Shown here piece by piece: positions 7,284 through 14,286 of a DNA stretch of 41,308 nt. The notes under the pieces are model-generated. The model was not told the DNA's origin. It was given only the letters and a program-made list of their open reading frames with translations, and ran no database searches. This stretch comes from a virus: positions 1 to 41,308 of IMG/VR virus record IMGVR_UViG_3300021964_000162; one strand, written 5' to 3'. Both the position numbers and the translations under genes were made by a program. Within the stretch, counting starts at the first letter, position 1. Every line of letters starts with the position of its first letter.

Positions 7284-8852
7284 TTAATATCCAAATGTAC
7301 TGTCTGCTACTCGCATTCCGTTTTGTGGTCTACTCGTAGGATCATAGTCCCATATACTAAACCTTGGTCTTGACATTATACCATATCTTAGCGCATCATA
7401 CAAGTGATCTTCCGAATGCGTGTCAATGTCTTCTGGATTCTTTTTGTCAAGAGGAATGGACGGTAGCTGGGCAACGAGGTTTGTGCAGTTATTAAAGAAA
7501 ACAATTCTAGGCTCCTCAGTAAACTCGTCTACCTGTAAGCGTCTGTGTATTTCGTTTTTACCTGCTACACGACTGCCCTTACTTCTATCTGATGGTCGCC
7601 AACGGCAACCCTTCTGTATCATTTGTTCTGCAAGAGATGGACCAGTATCGCCACGCTTATGCCACAGACTGCTATCCAAAACACCGTACTTTATAGTACC
7701 GTCACCTGCTTCAGCCTCTAGGATTATATCTGCCAAATCTGAGGCAAGGACTTTAGATACGTAGAGTTCTCTATATACAATAAGTTGTTCATTAGGCGCA
7801 ACGGCAAACCAAACAACACCAGTGTAGCTACCGTAGCCATAATCGCAGGCACGAAACTTAACCCAATTATGAGGAATATCGAAAGGCTCAACAACGTGAA
7901 TAGCCCTATCAAACTCAGTAAAGGCAGCTCCTTCTTTAATGTCCCAGTCGCCTTCAAGAAGCTGTCGTCTTTGTTGTTCTGGCATTGAAAGAAGCATGGC
8001 TTCGTAGTCACCTGATTCCGCAAGGTACGGATTATCAGAAAGTCTTGCGGGTATGAATCTGCGTTTGAATAAAGCCTTTCCAGCTTTTGCATGTCCCGCT
8101 GGGTATCTAAGTACTTCTCCTGTTTCTGTATCTGTTGCATCGTAGGCTCTGTTGTAAGGGGCTGGGTCAATGAACATCTTCTTAACCCAATGATGACCTC
8201 TGCCGCCGGGGTTGGTCGTAGCCCTCATATAAATTGGCAAGTCTGGTGCGGTAGAACGTAAGCGAGAACGCATGTAGTTCCAAGCATAAGGGCTTGCCCA
8301 CTGTGTCAATTCGTCAAAGCCAATCCAACTAAACGCCAAACCCTGATAACGTAGTACATCGTCATCTCTATCTAGGTAAGACATCCATAGTCTAGCACCC
8401 GATGGTGCCGTCCATTGCATCTTTCTTTCTGACCACTTAATGCCGGGCCAAATCTTCGGATATAGTTCTTGTGATTTAAATACGAGTTCTCTTAGTTCTT
8501 CTGTCGTGTGTCGTAGGAGTAGCCCACTAAATGCAGGATGCCCCATATATCGTAGTGGGTCTGCAAGCATAGCGTAGGATTTACCACCGCCTGCTGACCC
8601 ACCATATAATACTTCTCGTTCTGCTGCAGCTAGAAAGTCAGTCTGTGGGCCGGGGTTAGGTTTGAATAGTACGTTAGCGTGTTCTTCAATATTACTAGTG
8701 TCGTATTCACGTGAAACGTACTCTTGTATCTCAACCTGCGGCTTTTGAACCTGTTCTTTCTTTTTCGATGGCTTCCGCTTTGGCGATTGCCTTTTCCGCA
8801 TATTCTGCCCACTTGCGGAGGCTTGCAGCTTGATTCTTACGTCTTCGCTCAT
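7284..8852 (-). CDS. terL: Terminase large subunit
   Basis: A 522-residue packaging motor. The ATPase domain shows a Walker A motif GGSAGGGKS (about 84-92) and a Walker B motif with catalytic pair WIGFDE (D180, E181). The C-terminal nuclease domain shows the acidic residues of an RNase H-like fold: ACDYG (D337), VLDSS (D393) and EDHLYDALRYG (D482/D486). It converts ATP energy to DNA translocation into the prohead and cuts the concatemer. The first 55 residues are very basic and lie over the end of the upstream gene in another frame for 122 nt, so the true start may be later; ATG 8852 has only a distant AAGGA. The portal gene follows after 11 nt. Confidence 0.93.
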   Translation of the reverse strand: MSEDVRIKLQASASGQNMRKRQSPKRKPSKKKEQVQKPQVEIQEYVSREYDTSNIEEHANVLFKPNPGPQTDFLAAAEREVLYGGSAGGGKSYAMLADPLRYMGHPAFSGLLLRHTTEELRELVFKSQELYPKIWPGIKWSERKMQWTAPSGARLWMSYLDRDDDVLRYQGLAFSWIGFDELTQWASPYAWNYMRSRLRSTAPDLPIYMRATTNPGGRGHHWVKKMFIDPAPYNRAYDATDTETGEVLRYPAGHAKAGKALFKRRFIPARLSDNPYLAESGDYEAMLLSMPEQQRRQLLEGDWDIKEGAAFTEFDRAIHVVEPFDIPHNWVKFRACDYGYGSYTGVVWFAVAPNEQLIVYRELYVSKVLASDLADIILEAEAGDGTIKYGVLDSSLWHKRGDTGPSLAEQMIQKGCRWRPSDRSKGSRVAGKNEIHRRLQVDEFTEEPRIVFFNNCTNLVAQLPSIPLDKKNPEDIDTHSEDHLYDALRYGIMSRPRFSIWDYDPTSRPQNGMRVADSTFGY

Positions 8853-9132
8853 TACTTAACCGTTTCCTTAAACCTACGTGAGATATGTAGCGTCCTGTCT
8901 GCGTACTTAGCCAATTAGCTACTTCACGATAACTGTATTGATTTACGTGGCTACGTGCCTTCTCTAGTAAATCTAATTGTGTTGGTATAGGTTGTAATAG
9001 GTCGGGGTCTGCTTCGTCTTGTTCATACCCGAATGGTACTGTACGTGCAATACGTGGAATAGGTACCCACTCGTTCTCATCTTTAATGTCTGTTGGCTGT
9101 GGAAGTTTCCACTTGCCTATGCTGCGTGTCAT
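8731..9132 (-). CDS. Hypothetical protein, helix-turn-helix-like, before terL
   Basis: A 133-residue protein. Residues about 65-90 (YSYREVANWLSTQTGRYISH) look like a helix-turn-helix with a resolvase-like pattern, followed by a basic Arg/Lys helix, so DNA binding is plausible. It sits between the small terminase candidate and the large terminase and overlaps the start of terL by 122 nt in a different frame. It could be the DNA-recognition part of the packaging machine (a terminase small subunit), an alternative to the 9344-9718 gene. The start ATG overlaps the stop of the upstream gene by 4 nt (ATGA). Confidence 0.6.
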   Translation of the reverse strand: MTRSIGKWKLPQPTDIKDENEWVPIPRIARTVPFGYEQDEADPDLLQPIPTQLDLLEKARSHVNQYSYREVANWLSTQTGRYISHVGLRKRLSNERRRKNQAASLRKWAEYAEKAIAKAEAIEKERTGSKAAG

Positions 9133-9344
9133 TTGTTTTTACGATTGTCTAGTGTAGATATAACCATACCACCTACACGCATATCTGTTGCACCTTTATT
9201 TTTATTTTTAGCTGCCTCTAGTTCTGCACGTTTTTTTGCAACGTATCTACTACGATGCATAGTTAAGTTTTTAGAAAGCTTATCACCATTTTTCCAAGCA
9301 TCCATAGCTTCTTGTTGCAGTGCTTGTATTTCTTGCGAGGTCAT
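9129..9344 (-). CDS. Small basic hypothetical protein
   Basis: A 71-residue, Lys/Asn-rich helical protein (MTSQEIQALQQEAMDAWKNG...) ending in KNK. Its start overlaps the stop of the small terminase candidate (TAATG-type junction at 9344) and its end overlaps the next start by 4 nt, so it is translationally coupled within the packaging group. It contains RVGGMV, a weak likeness to the RGG motifs elsewhere. Function unknown. Confidence 0.6.
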   Translation of the reverse strand: MTSQEIQALQQEAMDAWKNGDKLSKNLTMHRSRYVAKKRAELEAAKNKNKGATDMRVGGMVISTLDNRKNK

Positions 9345-9718
9345 TAGTCATCATCCTCTACAATAGCTTTAGGTGGCATAAGCATGACACCGCCTGATGC
9401 TTCTACCTGCATCTTCTCAGTCTTAACCAAACCTGTGCGGTCAAGCAGTTCTTTAGCTGCAGCCATCTTGTCACGAATACCTAGTTCAGTTGGGTCATGC
9501 AACCCACCTACCATAGCCATCGCAGCTTTCGGCGCATTACGTGCCATATACATTTGAGTAGCCTCAAGTATTTCTTCTTTAAGACCCTTAACAATTTCAG
9601 CAGTACCAGAAGTGTCAGCATATCCCGCCAGTTTCTTTGCTTGCACAATATCACCGCCTGCTTCATCAAACAGTACGTCTAATAGTCGTTGTTGTTTCTC
9701 AGTTAGTTGTCTAGCCAT
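9344..9718 (-). CDS. Terminase small subunit candidate
   Basis: A 124-residue protein with an N-terminal helix-turn-helix pattern (TEKQQRLLDVLFDEAGGDIV, then AKKLAGYAD), as in many small terminases, a central oligomerisation-like helix (RDKMAAAKELLDRTGLVK) and an acidic tail (IVEDDD). Small terminases bind the packaging site and load the large subunit. The segment MAMVGGLHDPTELGIRDKMAAAKE is common in the small terminases of marine phages. It stands two small genes before terL. Confidence 0.7.
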   Translation of the reverse strand: MARQLTEKQQRLLDVLFDEAGGDIVQAKKLAGYADTSGTAEIVKGLKEEILEATQMYMARNAPKAAMAMVGGLHDPTELGIRDKMAAAKELLDRTGLVKTEKMQVEASGGVMLMPPKAIVEDDD

Positions 9719-9802
9719 TTACTTGCCTTTGTTTTGACATGCGCCTACTGCTTTACAGTTAGTAGGAGTAGGACATCCTTTGCACGTTTTAAATTCTTTC
9801 AT
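9719..9802 (-). CDS. Cysteine-rich mini-protein
   Basis: A 27-residue ORF, MKEFKTCKGCPTPTNCKAVG and so on, with a CxxC pair and two further Cys, so probably a single small metal-binding knuckle. The start ATG overlaps the stop of the upstream gene (TAATG at 9802-9804) and its stop lies directly before the small terminase start, leaving no spare bases on either side. That tight coupling and the regular Cys spacing argue that it is real. Function unknown. Confidence 0.55.
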   Translation of the reverse strand: MKEFKTCKGCPTPTNCKAVGACQNKGK

Positions 9803-9975
9803 TAGTCTATTGCTTTCTTTATCGTATTAACAATCATATCTAAAAAACCGCCAGATTGTTTATTGCCTTTACCCGTACCAAAACTAATGCGTTCTGCAAT
9901 AGATTGTTTTCTAGGGTTAGAACCGCTATAATACGTCTGGCCTTTAGTACCTTTTTTGTGTTCTATATATCCCAT
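9802..9975 (-). CDS. Small basic hypothetical protein
   Basis: A 57-residue protein, MGYIEHKKGTKGQTYYSGSN..., with a basic N-terminal half, a Gly-rich middle and an amphipathic C-terminal helix (GGFLDMIVNTIKKAID). A GGAG lies 9 nt before the ATG, and the stop overlaps the next start. No family recognised. It stands between lysozyme and the packaging genes; a role in lysis or packaging cannot be told apart. Confidence 0.6.
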   Translation of the reverse strand: MGYIEHKKGTKGQTYYSGSNPRKQSIAERISFGTGKGNKQSGGFLDMIVNTIKKAID

Positions 9976-9976
9976 A

Positions 9977-10567
9977 TTAAAATTCTCCGTTATGCATTGC
10001 GTTAGCTAACTTCACTGCACGTGATTTTACCTGATTTGCCCACCTGCTGTCAAGCATTTCTTTTGCTGCAACGTCATATTTTTCTTCGTGGATAGCATTC
10101 CACATTTTGACAAACTTACACAAACGTGGTACGCCCATGTTAAATGCCATATCCATTACGATAAGCTGACGTACACTGTCTAATCTGTCTACGCAAGGGT
10201 GCGCACGTAACAGTTCTTCTTCGACAATCTGCACGTCATTGGTTGCTAGATAGACCGCATCCGCTTCTGTAATGCCATATTCATATACATGGTCAATAGT
10301 TGGGATATCTAAATCATCTAGTTCTTCTTTAGATATGCCACGGTCTTCTAGGTTTCGTCCGATACCGATGGTATCAATTCCTAGTGTATCTTGATATACC
10401 TGTAACTTTAAGCCTTCATGCTTGATAAGTTCTTCAATAAAATGTTCTCTACGATACTTCATTTTATTTTTGCCCCAATTAGTAATTTGTTCTATGGTGC
10501 GATTACAACCAATACATCTAATACGTTCTTTATCTAGTACGCATATTCCCTTACAGGGGCTTTTCAT
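9977..10567 (-). CDS. DUF1289-like / T4-type lysozyme fusion (endolysin)
   Basis: A 196-residue protein in two parts. Residues 1-33 (MKSPCKGICVLDKERIRCIG then CNRTIEQITNW) carry the C-x3-C...C-x2-C pattern and W of the small DUF1289 metal-binding family. From about residue 36 a T4-type lysozyme follows: E51 (KHEG), D60 (YQDT) and T66 (DTIGIG) keep the exact spacing of the T4 catalytic residues E11/D20/T26, with later segments MDMAFNMGV and WANQVKSRA also typical. It would cut the peptidoglycan glycan strand at lysis. An internal ATG at residue 36 could start a lysozyme without the Cys domain. Two holin-like genes lie just upstream. Confidence 0.85.
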   Translation of the reverse strand: MKSPCKGICVLDKERIRCIGCNRTIEQITNWGKNKMKYRREHFIEELIKHEGLKLQVYQDTLGIDTIGIGRNLEDRGISKEELDDLDIPTIDHVYEYGITEADAVYLATNDVQIVEEELLRAHPCVDRLDSVRQLIVMDMAFNMGVPRLCKFVKMWNAIHEEKYDVAAKEMLDSRWANQVKSRAVKLANAMHNGEF

Positions 10568-10809
10568 TTACTGGAACGTGACTCAGAAATTCTATGATTA
10601 GACTGACCCGGATGTTTACCTTCGTGGTTCATCCACACGGCAAAGGCTCCTGTCATTGCGCCAGTTACCACAGATACTAAACCAGCCTGTGCTGCACTGG
10701 GTTCTGGTAAGGACATGAACCACTCGACTACACGCCAACTCATAAGCGTCATTACCAGCATCATAAATCTTGGTAGGAGTTTCCACTCAAGTATCTTCTC
10801 TGCAGCCAT
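10564..10809 (-). CDS. Small membrane protein, possible second holin or antiholin
   Basis: An 81-residue protein with two predicted membrane segments (about 11-33 and 40-60, for example VVTGAMTGAFAVW) and a polar C-terminus. It overlaps the holin-like gene upstream and the lysozyme gene downstream by a few bases (ATGA-type junctions), so all three form one lysis cassette. A holin, pinholin or antiholin role is inferred from topology and context. Confidence 0.65.
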   Translation of the reverse strand: MAAEKILEWKLLPRFMMLVMTLMSWRVVEWFMSLPEPSAAQAGLVSVVTGAMTGAFAVWMNHEGKHPGQSNHRISESRSSK

Positions 10810-11192
10810 TATTTCTTTCCAAAGAATTTAGTCGCTGAACGAACTCCAAAAGAAGCTGCAACGATAACTCCAAGTGAGTACTGATACCATTCAGGCATTT
10901 CGTTGAGTCTTGCGAATCCATTTGCAACTACGTCCTCCATTCCCGGCACGAATGCTAGGATAAGTGGGATACTAAATAGAATAGTCAGCCACTCGTCTTT
11001 CCACGAGTTAGCTGATCCTCTAGCCATTTCCAAGTCCCAATCAATCTCGCCAGTAGCTTTCTTCTGCATGACTACAGCTTCAGCTTGTGCTTTAGCTACC
11101 TTAGTCTGGGCATTGGCTTTTGTCTGTTCGACTTTGCCTGACATCCATGTGCCAGCAATCTCTGCAAGTGGTCCTATGAGTAGGTTAAGCAT
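10809..11192 (-). CDS. Holin-like membrane protein (GTA 3-TM holin type)
   Basis: A 127-residue protein. An N-terminal hydrophobic helix (MLNLLIGPLAEIAGTW) is followed by a coiled-coil-like stretch rich in Ala, Lys and Gln, then WKDEWLTILFSIPLILAFVP and a last segment near YSLGVIVAASFG. The W-x-DE before the second membrane segment and this arrangement match the three-TM holin family first named in gene transfer agents. It would permit the lysozyme to reach the cell wall. Junctions with both neighbours overlap. Confidence 0.75.
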   Translation of the reverse strand: MLNLLIGPLAEIAGTWMSGKVEQTKANAQTKVAKAQAEAVVMQKKATGEIDWDLEMARGSANSWKDEWLTILFSIPLILAFVPGMEDVVANGFARLNEMPEWYQYSLGVIVAASFGVRSATKFFGKK

Positions 11193-11443
11193 TATCGTCC
11201 TCGTCTGAACTGTGCAGTTTTCTTTTGTATCTTTTTAGGCTGCTGGACGAACTGCTGACCAGCACGAGTTCCTTCTCTTTTAGCACGGGTGGTAGCGGCG
11301 TATTCAGATGGCGATAACGCCTTGATAGCAGCCGCTGGAAGGTAACGCTCACCGGTTTGTCCTGACGGTTTACCACTCTTGGTTCTCCAGTCTTGATTAG
11401 TCCAATTAGATAAACTTTTTTGTGATGGCTTACGTATAGACAT
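11192..11443 (-). CDS. Small basic virion-type protein
   Basis: An 83-residue, Arg/Lys/Gln-rich protein with NWTNQDWRTKSGKPSGQTGE near the N-terminus and IKALSPSEYAATTRAKREGT in the middle, a pattern I associate with small conserved proteins of marine podoviruses and cyanophages. It is strongly positive and so may bind DNA. The nearby promoter (11450-11478) would begin transcription at or almost at this ATG, and no Shine-Dalgarno is visible, so the mRNA could be leaderless. Function unknown. Confidence 0.65.
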   Translation of the reverse strand: MSIRKPSQKSLSNWTNQDWRTKSGKPSGQTGERYLPAAAIKALSPSEYAATTRAKREGTRAGQQFVQQPKKIQKKTAQFRRGR

Positions 11444-11449
11444 AGATAA

Positions 11450-11478
11450 GTTATACCACTTCTATTTTACTTTGTCAA
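11450..11478 (-). promoter_or_regulatory. Sigma70-type promoter upstream of the lysis region
   Basis: Minus strand: TTGACA (11478-11473), exactly 17 nt, TATAAC (11455-11450), in a 40-bp non-coding gap. Start of transcription would fall near 11443, the ATG of the next gene. It would drive the holin, lysozyme and packaging genes. Confidence 0.7.
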
Positions 11479-11483
11479 GTTAA

Positions 11484-11963
11484 TTATTTAGGTAGGAACA
11501 CAAATGCTAATAAGATTAGACCCATAGCTACACCAGCTACTATACTCACTATTCCTGTCATCCTTACGTTTTCCATGAACTCTTCTTGCGCACGTTTAGC
11601 TTCTCGCCTAGCTTGCGCCTGTGCTTCTTTAGCTTCCTGTATTCGCTTGGCTCTTTCATCCACGATAGTCTTCCACGTGCCGGGGCCAAACCGTAAGTCA
11701 ACTAGCTGCCGCATTTCTGCAATCTTCTCTTGTGCTAGTTTAGCATCAATCATTTCCTGTGCTACAGTTTTGATGCCGAACTGATCACCTATACCAGCAC
11801 CCGACTTCTTAGCACGTTTTTGTTGTACCTGCTTTTCACCTTCAAAGAGGTTGTCTATATGACTAGCAATCTCACCGATATCGTTAGCTGTCCCTATGGC
11901 ACTTTTAATGCCATCTACTGCACTCTTTACAAGTGCTATGCCTGCTAGGGTTTCGGCAATCAT
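11484..11963 (-). CDS. Coiled-coil protein with C-terminal membrane anchor
   Basis: A 159-residue protein. The N-terminal part (MIAETLAGIALVKSAVDGIK) is an amphipathic helix; residues about 65-130 form a long charged coiled coil rich in Ala, Gln, Glu and Arg; the C-terminus holds one membrane segment (IVSIVAGVAMGLILLAFVFL) and a short basic end. Similar proteins occur beside the virion genes of marine podoviruses and cyanophages. Possible roles are in the cell envelope at lysis (spanin-like) or in the virion; neither is shown. Confidence 0.65.
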   Translation of the reverse strand: MIAETLAGIALVKSAVDGIKSAIGTANDIGEIASHIDNLFEGEKQVQQKRAKKSGAGIGDQFGIKTVAQEMIDAKLAQEKIAEMRQLVDLRFGPGTWKTIVDERAKRIQEAKEAQAQARREAKRAQEEFMENVRMTGIVSIVAGVAMGLILLAFVFLPK

Positions 11964-11975
11964 GTTGGTTGGTTC

Positions 11976-12155
11976 CTACTTCGGTTCAGGTCTACATACT
12001 GCAGTTATATTTAATCTTCTACCATCCCCCACTGGAACAGATTGTTGTCGGGACAATCTTTCAGCAAAGTATAGGCATCTATCCATGTCTACAAACTTCT
12101 GTGTTCTATCTATTATATTTGCACCTAAGTACACGTATAGTACAAATACAATCAC
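11976..12155 (-). CDS. Small protein with N-terminal membrane segment (GTG start)
   Basis: A 59-residue ORF starting with GTG at 12155, overlapping the upstream stop (GTGA). The first 15 residues (MIVFVLYVYLGANII) are hydrophobic, followed by a charged part (FVDMDRCLYFAERLSRQQ) and a C-terminal AVCRPEPK. It fills what would be an otherwise empty gap of about 190 bp. The hydrophobic start followed by a Cys-containing soluble part recalls small periplasmic or lipoprotein-like lysis proteins, but no lipobox is clear. Confidence 0.55.
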   Translation of the reverse strand: MIVFVLYVYLGANIIDRTQKFVDMDRCLYFAERLSRQQSVPVGDGRRLNITAVCRPEPK

Positions 12156-12463
12156 TTGCCGCCTGTTAGATACTTCATCTCAGTTTCAAGAACAGACACA
12201 CGCCGTAGTAAATCTACAATCTTATCCATGTGCATACTATTGCTATTAGCTGCTTCAAACAAACCTTCAATAGCTTCGTTATTACGCATGATGTCACGCT
12301 TCATGTTTACATTCTCTTCAATAGCCATACGGCTAGACATCTGCTTAACTGTTTCGTCAAGCTGTGCAATAGTCTGTGCTTGTTGGCTAACCCACCAAAC
12401 ACCGCCAGAGATTTGTAACACCATTGCGACTACAAGGGCTATAGGCAATTTAAGATTTTCCAT
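12152..12463 (-). CDS. Membrane-anchored coiled-coil protein (spanin-like topology)
   Basis: A 103-residue protein with one N-terminal membrane segment (LPIALVVAMVLQISGGVWWV) and then a long helical, heptad-like region (IAQLDETVKQMSSRMAIEEN; VDLLRRVSVLETEMKYL). This type II topology with a periplasmic coiled coil is that of inner-membrane spanins (Rz type). The small GTG-started gene overlapping its end could be a partner. No sequence family is recognised, so the lysis role is an inference. Confidence 0.6.
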   Translation of the reverse strand: MENLKLPIALVVAMVLQISGGVWWVSQQAQTIAQLDETVKQMSSRMAIEENVNMKRDIMRNNEAIEGLFEAANSNSMHMDKIVDLLRRVSVLETEMKYLTGGK

Positions 12464-12747
12464 TAGTCTTTGTATCCACCGCCTGCGGCTTTATATTCAC
12501 GTGCTAACATCTGTGCCTTACGTGCTGACCACTGACCCGGTTTACCACCTTTGCTGCCAGCTTTAATCTTCTCAAACAAACGCTTTCTTAGGGCTGGCTT
12601 AGTGTAGTTGCCAGCCTCATTAACTCTACTTTTGCTTTTCGCTTTACCGCCCTTTGCATAGCCAATCGCTCCAGCCTGTTTCGCTTTCGTTCTAGTTTGT
12701 GTGGCTTTCTTTTTATCGGCGGTGTTAGTTGTTGAGACACGTGGCAT
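12463..12747 (-). CDS. DUF5872-like small basic protein
   Basis: A 94-residue, Lys/Gly/Ala-rich protein. The C-terminal half, NYTKPALRKRLFEKIKAGSK with GKPGQWSARKAQML and an end of AGGGYK, matches the pattern I know as DUF5872, found in phages and some bacteria. Strongly basic, so binding to nucleic acid is plausible. The first 40 residues are a low-complexity Lys/Thr/Ala tail. Stop overlaps the next start. Confidence 0.65.
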   Translation of the reverse strand: MPRVSTTNTADKKKATQTRTKAKQAGAIGYAKGGKAKSKSRVNEAGNYTKPALRKRLFEKIKAGSKGGKPGQWSARKAQMLAREYKAAGGGYKD

Positions 12748-12757
12748 CTCCTATCTC

Positions 12758-13117
12758 CTATCGGGTCGGATCAAAAAATTCTTCAGCAGCAACGACTACA
12801 GTAAGAGTATCTACTGTATCTGCTGTGACAATAAGTTTATCACCTTGGTGAATATACAGAGGTTTATCAATAGTAAACACAGACTCTGAACCCTTACCTG
12901 CTACGGCATGAGAAGAAAATAAAGTATATGTTATTGCTGAGTCAGCCTGATAAAACTTTAACGTGTAATTACGATTGCTGCTATCACTGTTCGTAATCAG
13001 TAAATGTTCTACATGAGATGAGAAGTTATTAGGCACGGTGTACACATCAGTGTCACTAGTTGTAGTTAGTGCTACAGCATGTGTTACAAATTTAGAGCCA
13101 CTTGAAAGTACGGGCAT
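12758..13117 (-). CDS. Probable beta-sandwich virion protein
   Basis: A 119-residue protein with alternating hydrophobic/polar strands throughout (FVTHAVALTTTSDTDVYTVP; HVEHLLITNSDSSNRNYTLK; DKLIVTADTVDTLTVVVAAE) and many Thr and Ser, as in small beta-sandwich decoration, head-fibre or tail proteins of phages. No signal peptide or membrane segment. It stands among small virion-region genes. Function inferred only from fold-like pattern and place. Confidence 0.6.
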   Translation of the reverse strand: MPVLSSGSKFVTHAVALTTTSDTDVYTVPNNFSSHVEHLLITNSDSSNRNYTLKFYQADSAITYTLFSSHAVAGKGSESVFTIDKPLYIHQGDKLIVTADTVDTLTVVVAAEEFFDPTR

Positions 13118-13119
13118 AG

Positions 13120-13239
13120 CTACTCATTCCAGTCTAGCACATCTCTGTGCTTTTTCCAAAACCAGTTACCAATACGAGTAAAGGGCTTGCCAATATTAAG
13201 CAGGACTATCGCAAAATGATGAACTAGTTTCTTCCTCAT
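13120..13239 (-). CDS. Very small hypothetical protein
   Basis: A 39-residue ORF, MRKKLVHHFAIVLLNIGKPF and so on, ending WFWKKHRDVLDWNE. The start overlaps the stop of the RGG-repeat gene by 4 nt (ATGA) and the stop lies two bases before the next gene. A short hydrophobic N-terminal helix followed by aromatic and basic residues suggests membrane contact. It accounts for a stretch that would otherwise be empty. Confidence 0.5.
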   Translation of the reverse strand: MRKKLVHHFAIVLLNIGKPFTRIGNWFWKKHRDVLDWNE

Positions 13240-13397
13240 TTCTTTTTTGCCATTCCGCCACGCATCATCTTCTTAGCTACAGCACCACCACGCATCATTT
13301 TCTTCTGTGCCATCTTAGCCATGCCACCGCCACGCATACGCTTTGGCACTGCACCACCACGCATCATCTTCTTTGCTACTTTAGTTTTACCCTTCAT
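13236..13397 (-). CDS. RGG-repeat mini-protein (KKMMRGG repeats)
   Basis: A 53-residue protein made almost only of Lys, Met, Arg, Gly and Ala. It holds four copies of a short repeat around MRGG (KKMMRGGAV, KRMRGGGMA, KKMMRGGAV, KKMMRGGMA), strongly basic and with no aromatic residue. The start ATG (13397) lies inside the last codons of the upstream gene in another frame. Likely binds nucleic acid or membranes by charge. Related RGG(M/V) motifs occur singly in at least three neighbouring virion-region proteins. Function unknown. Confidence 0.6.
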   Translation of the reverse strand: MKGKTKVAKKMMRGGAVPKRMRGGGMAKMAQKKMMRGGAVAKKMMRGGMAKKK

Positions 13398-13917
13398 TTC
13401 TTAATCTCCGTCTGTCTATAACTAGCGATTGATACACATCCTTTGGGAAGTGTTTGTAGTATCCTGACTTCTCCAGACTTAATGCTGCATCGTCTAGGGT
13501 AGATAGCCTTTGTACAAATACCATGCAGTAGACTAGGCTTTCATCTACTACACCATCTTCAGCAACTAAAAAGTCCAGACCTGCCTTCTCAGCATCGTAG
13601 TCTGGGTGGAACACCATGAGGTGCATATCTTTACCTGCAATAGATAGTGCTTCGTTTACGCCATCACACCATCCGTCTAGGTATTCCATGTCTGGTAGAT
13701 ACTGACTAGCCCACACAACTATATCATAATTGTGTTGATCAAAGTCTGCGACTTCTTTAGCTAGTCCATCCACCCCTGTGTTTATGCTGAATACAACCTT
13801 TTTGTCTAGCCATGCTTGTTTAGCGTAGGGGCAGGGCGGTAATCCATTAAGCTTCTTGTTAGGTATCTCAAGGAACTCGTTAGACCACTTACGTATGTCA
13901 GCTTCAACAGGGTGCAT
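13387..13917 (-). CDS. Hypothetical protein with CPYA motif
   Basis: A 176-residue soluble protein. Near the N-terminus it has LNGLPPCPYAKQAW, a conserved-looking CP-Y/F-A-K motif also seen in some small bacterial and marine-phage proteins of unknown role. Mixed alpha/beta composition with several Asp-rich loops (HPDYDAEKAGLDF) follows. It overlaps the next gene by about 10 nt and starts at the stop of the preceding one. No confident function; the single conserved Cys may be catalytic or metal-binding. Confidence 0.6.
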   Translation of the reverse strand: MHPVEADIRKWSNEFLEIPNKKLNGLPPCPYAKQAWLDKKVVFSINTGVDGLAKEVADFDQHNYDIVVWASQYLPDMEYLDGWCDGVNEALSIAGKDMHLMVFHPDYDAEKAGLDFLVAEDGVVDESLVYCMVFVQRLSTLDDAALSLEKSGYYKHFPKDVYQSLVIDRRRLRNEG

Positions 13918-14285
13918 TACGACTTTGTGATTTTGTTATACGCTTCTGGGCTTGCAGCCTTCAATGCCTTCAGGCCGGGGTTATCCTTAACCATACCACC
14001 TGCTGCATACATATGTTCCTTTTTATTTGACATACCACCACGCATCATTTTAGCTTTCTTCTGCCCCTTTGGCATCTCAGCCATGCCTACAGAGATAGCA
14101 ATTACAGGCACCTTATCTTTTTTGTTCTTGCTGGGTGTGTCACCACCCTTACTACGTTTGAGTGGGGCAGTTTTATCCTGTCCTAAAGAACCTACTTTAG
14201 CTAATACTTTCTTAGCATCTTTACGTTCTTGTACGGTGTAGTCTTTAGGGTTCTCAGTAACCCGCATTGCTTCACTAGGTGTCAT
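13917..14285 (-). CDS. Small basic virion-region protein with RGGM motif
   Basis: A 122-residue Lys-rich protein. The N-terminal 45 residues look helical (AMRVTENPKDYTVQERKDAK), followed by a disordered basic part and KKAKMMRGGMSNKKE at about 80. The C-terminal end (GLKALKAASPEAYNKITKS) is helical again. The MMRGGM motif is the same as in the mini-protein at 13236-13397. Probably DNA-binding or packed in the virion; this is inference from charge and location. Confidence 0.6.
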   Translation of the reverse strand: MTPSEAMRVTENPKDYTVQERKDAKKVLAKVGSLGQDKTAPLKRSKGGDTPSKNKKDKVPVIAISVGMAEMPKGQKKAKMMRGGMSNKKEHMYAAGGMVKDNPGLKALKAASPEAYNKITKS

Positions 14286-14286
14286 G

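Noticed and set aside
7724-8170. 148-codon ORF on the minus strand within terL in another frame, with membrane-like segments
   Set aside because: It lies wholly inside the terminase gene, whose ATPase and nuclease motifs fix the true frame; no ribosome site.
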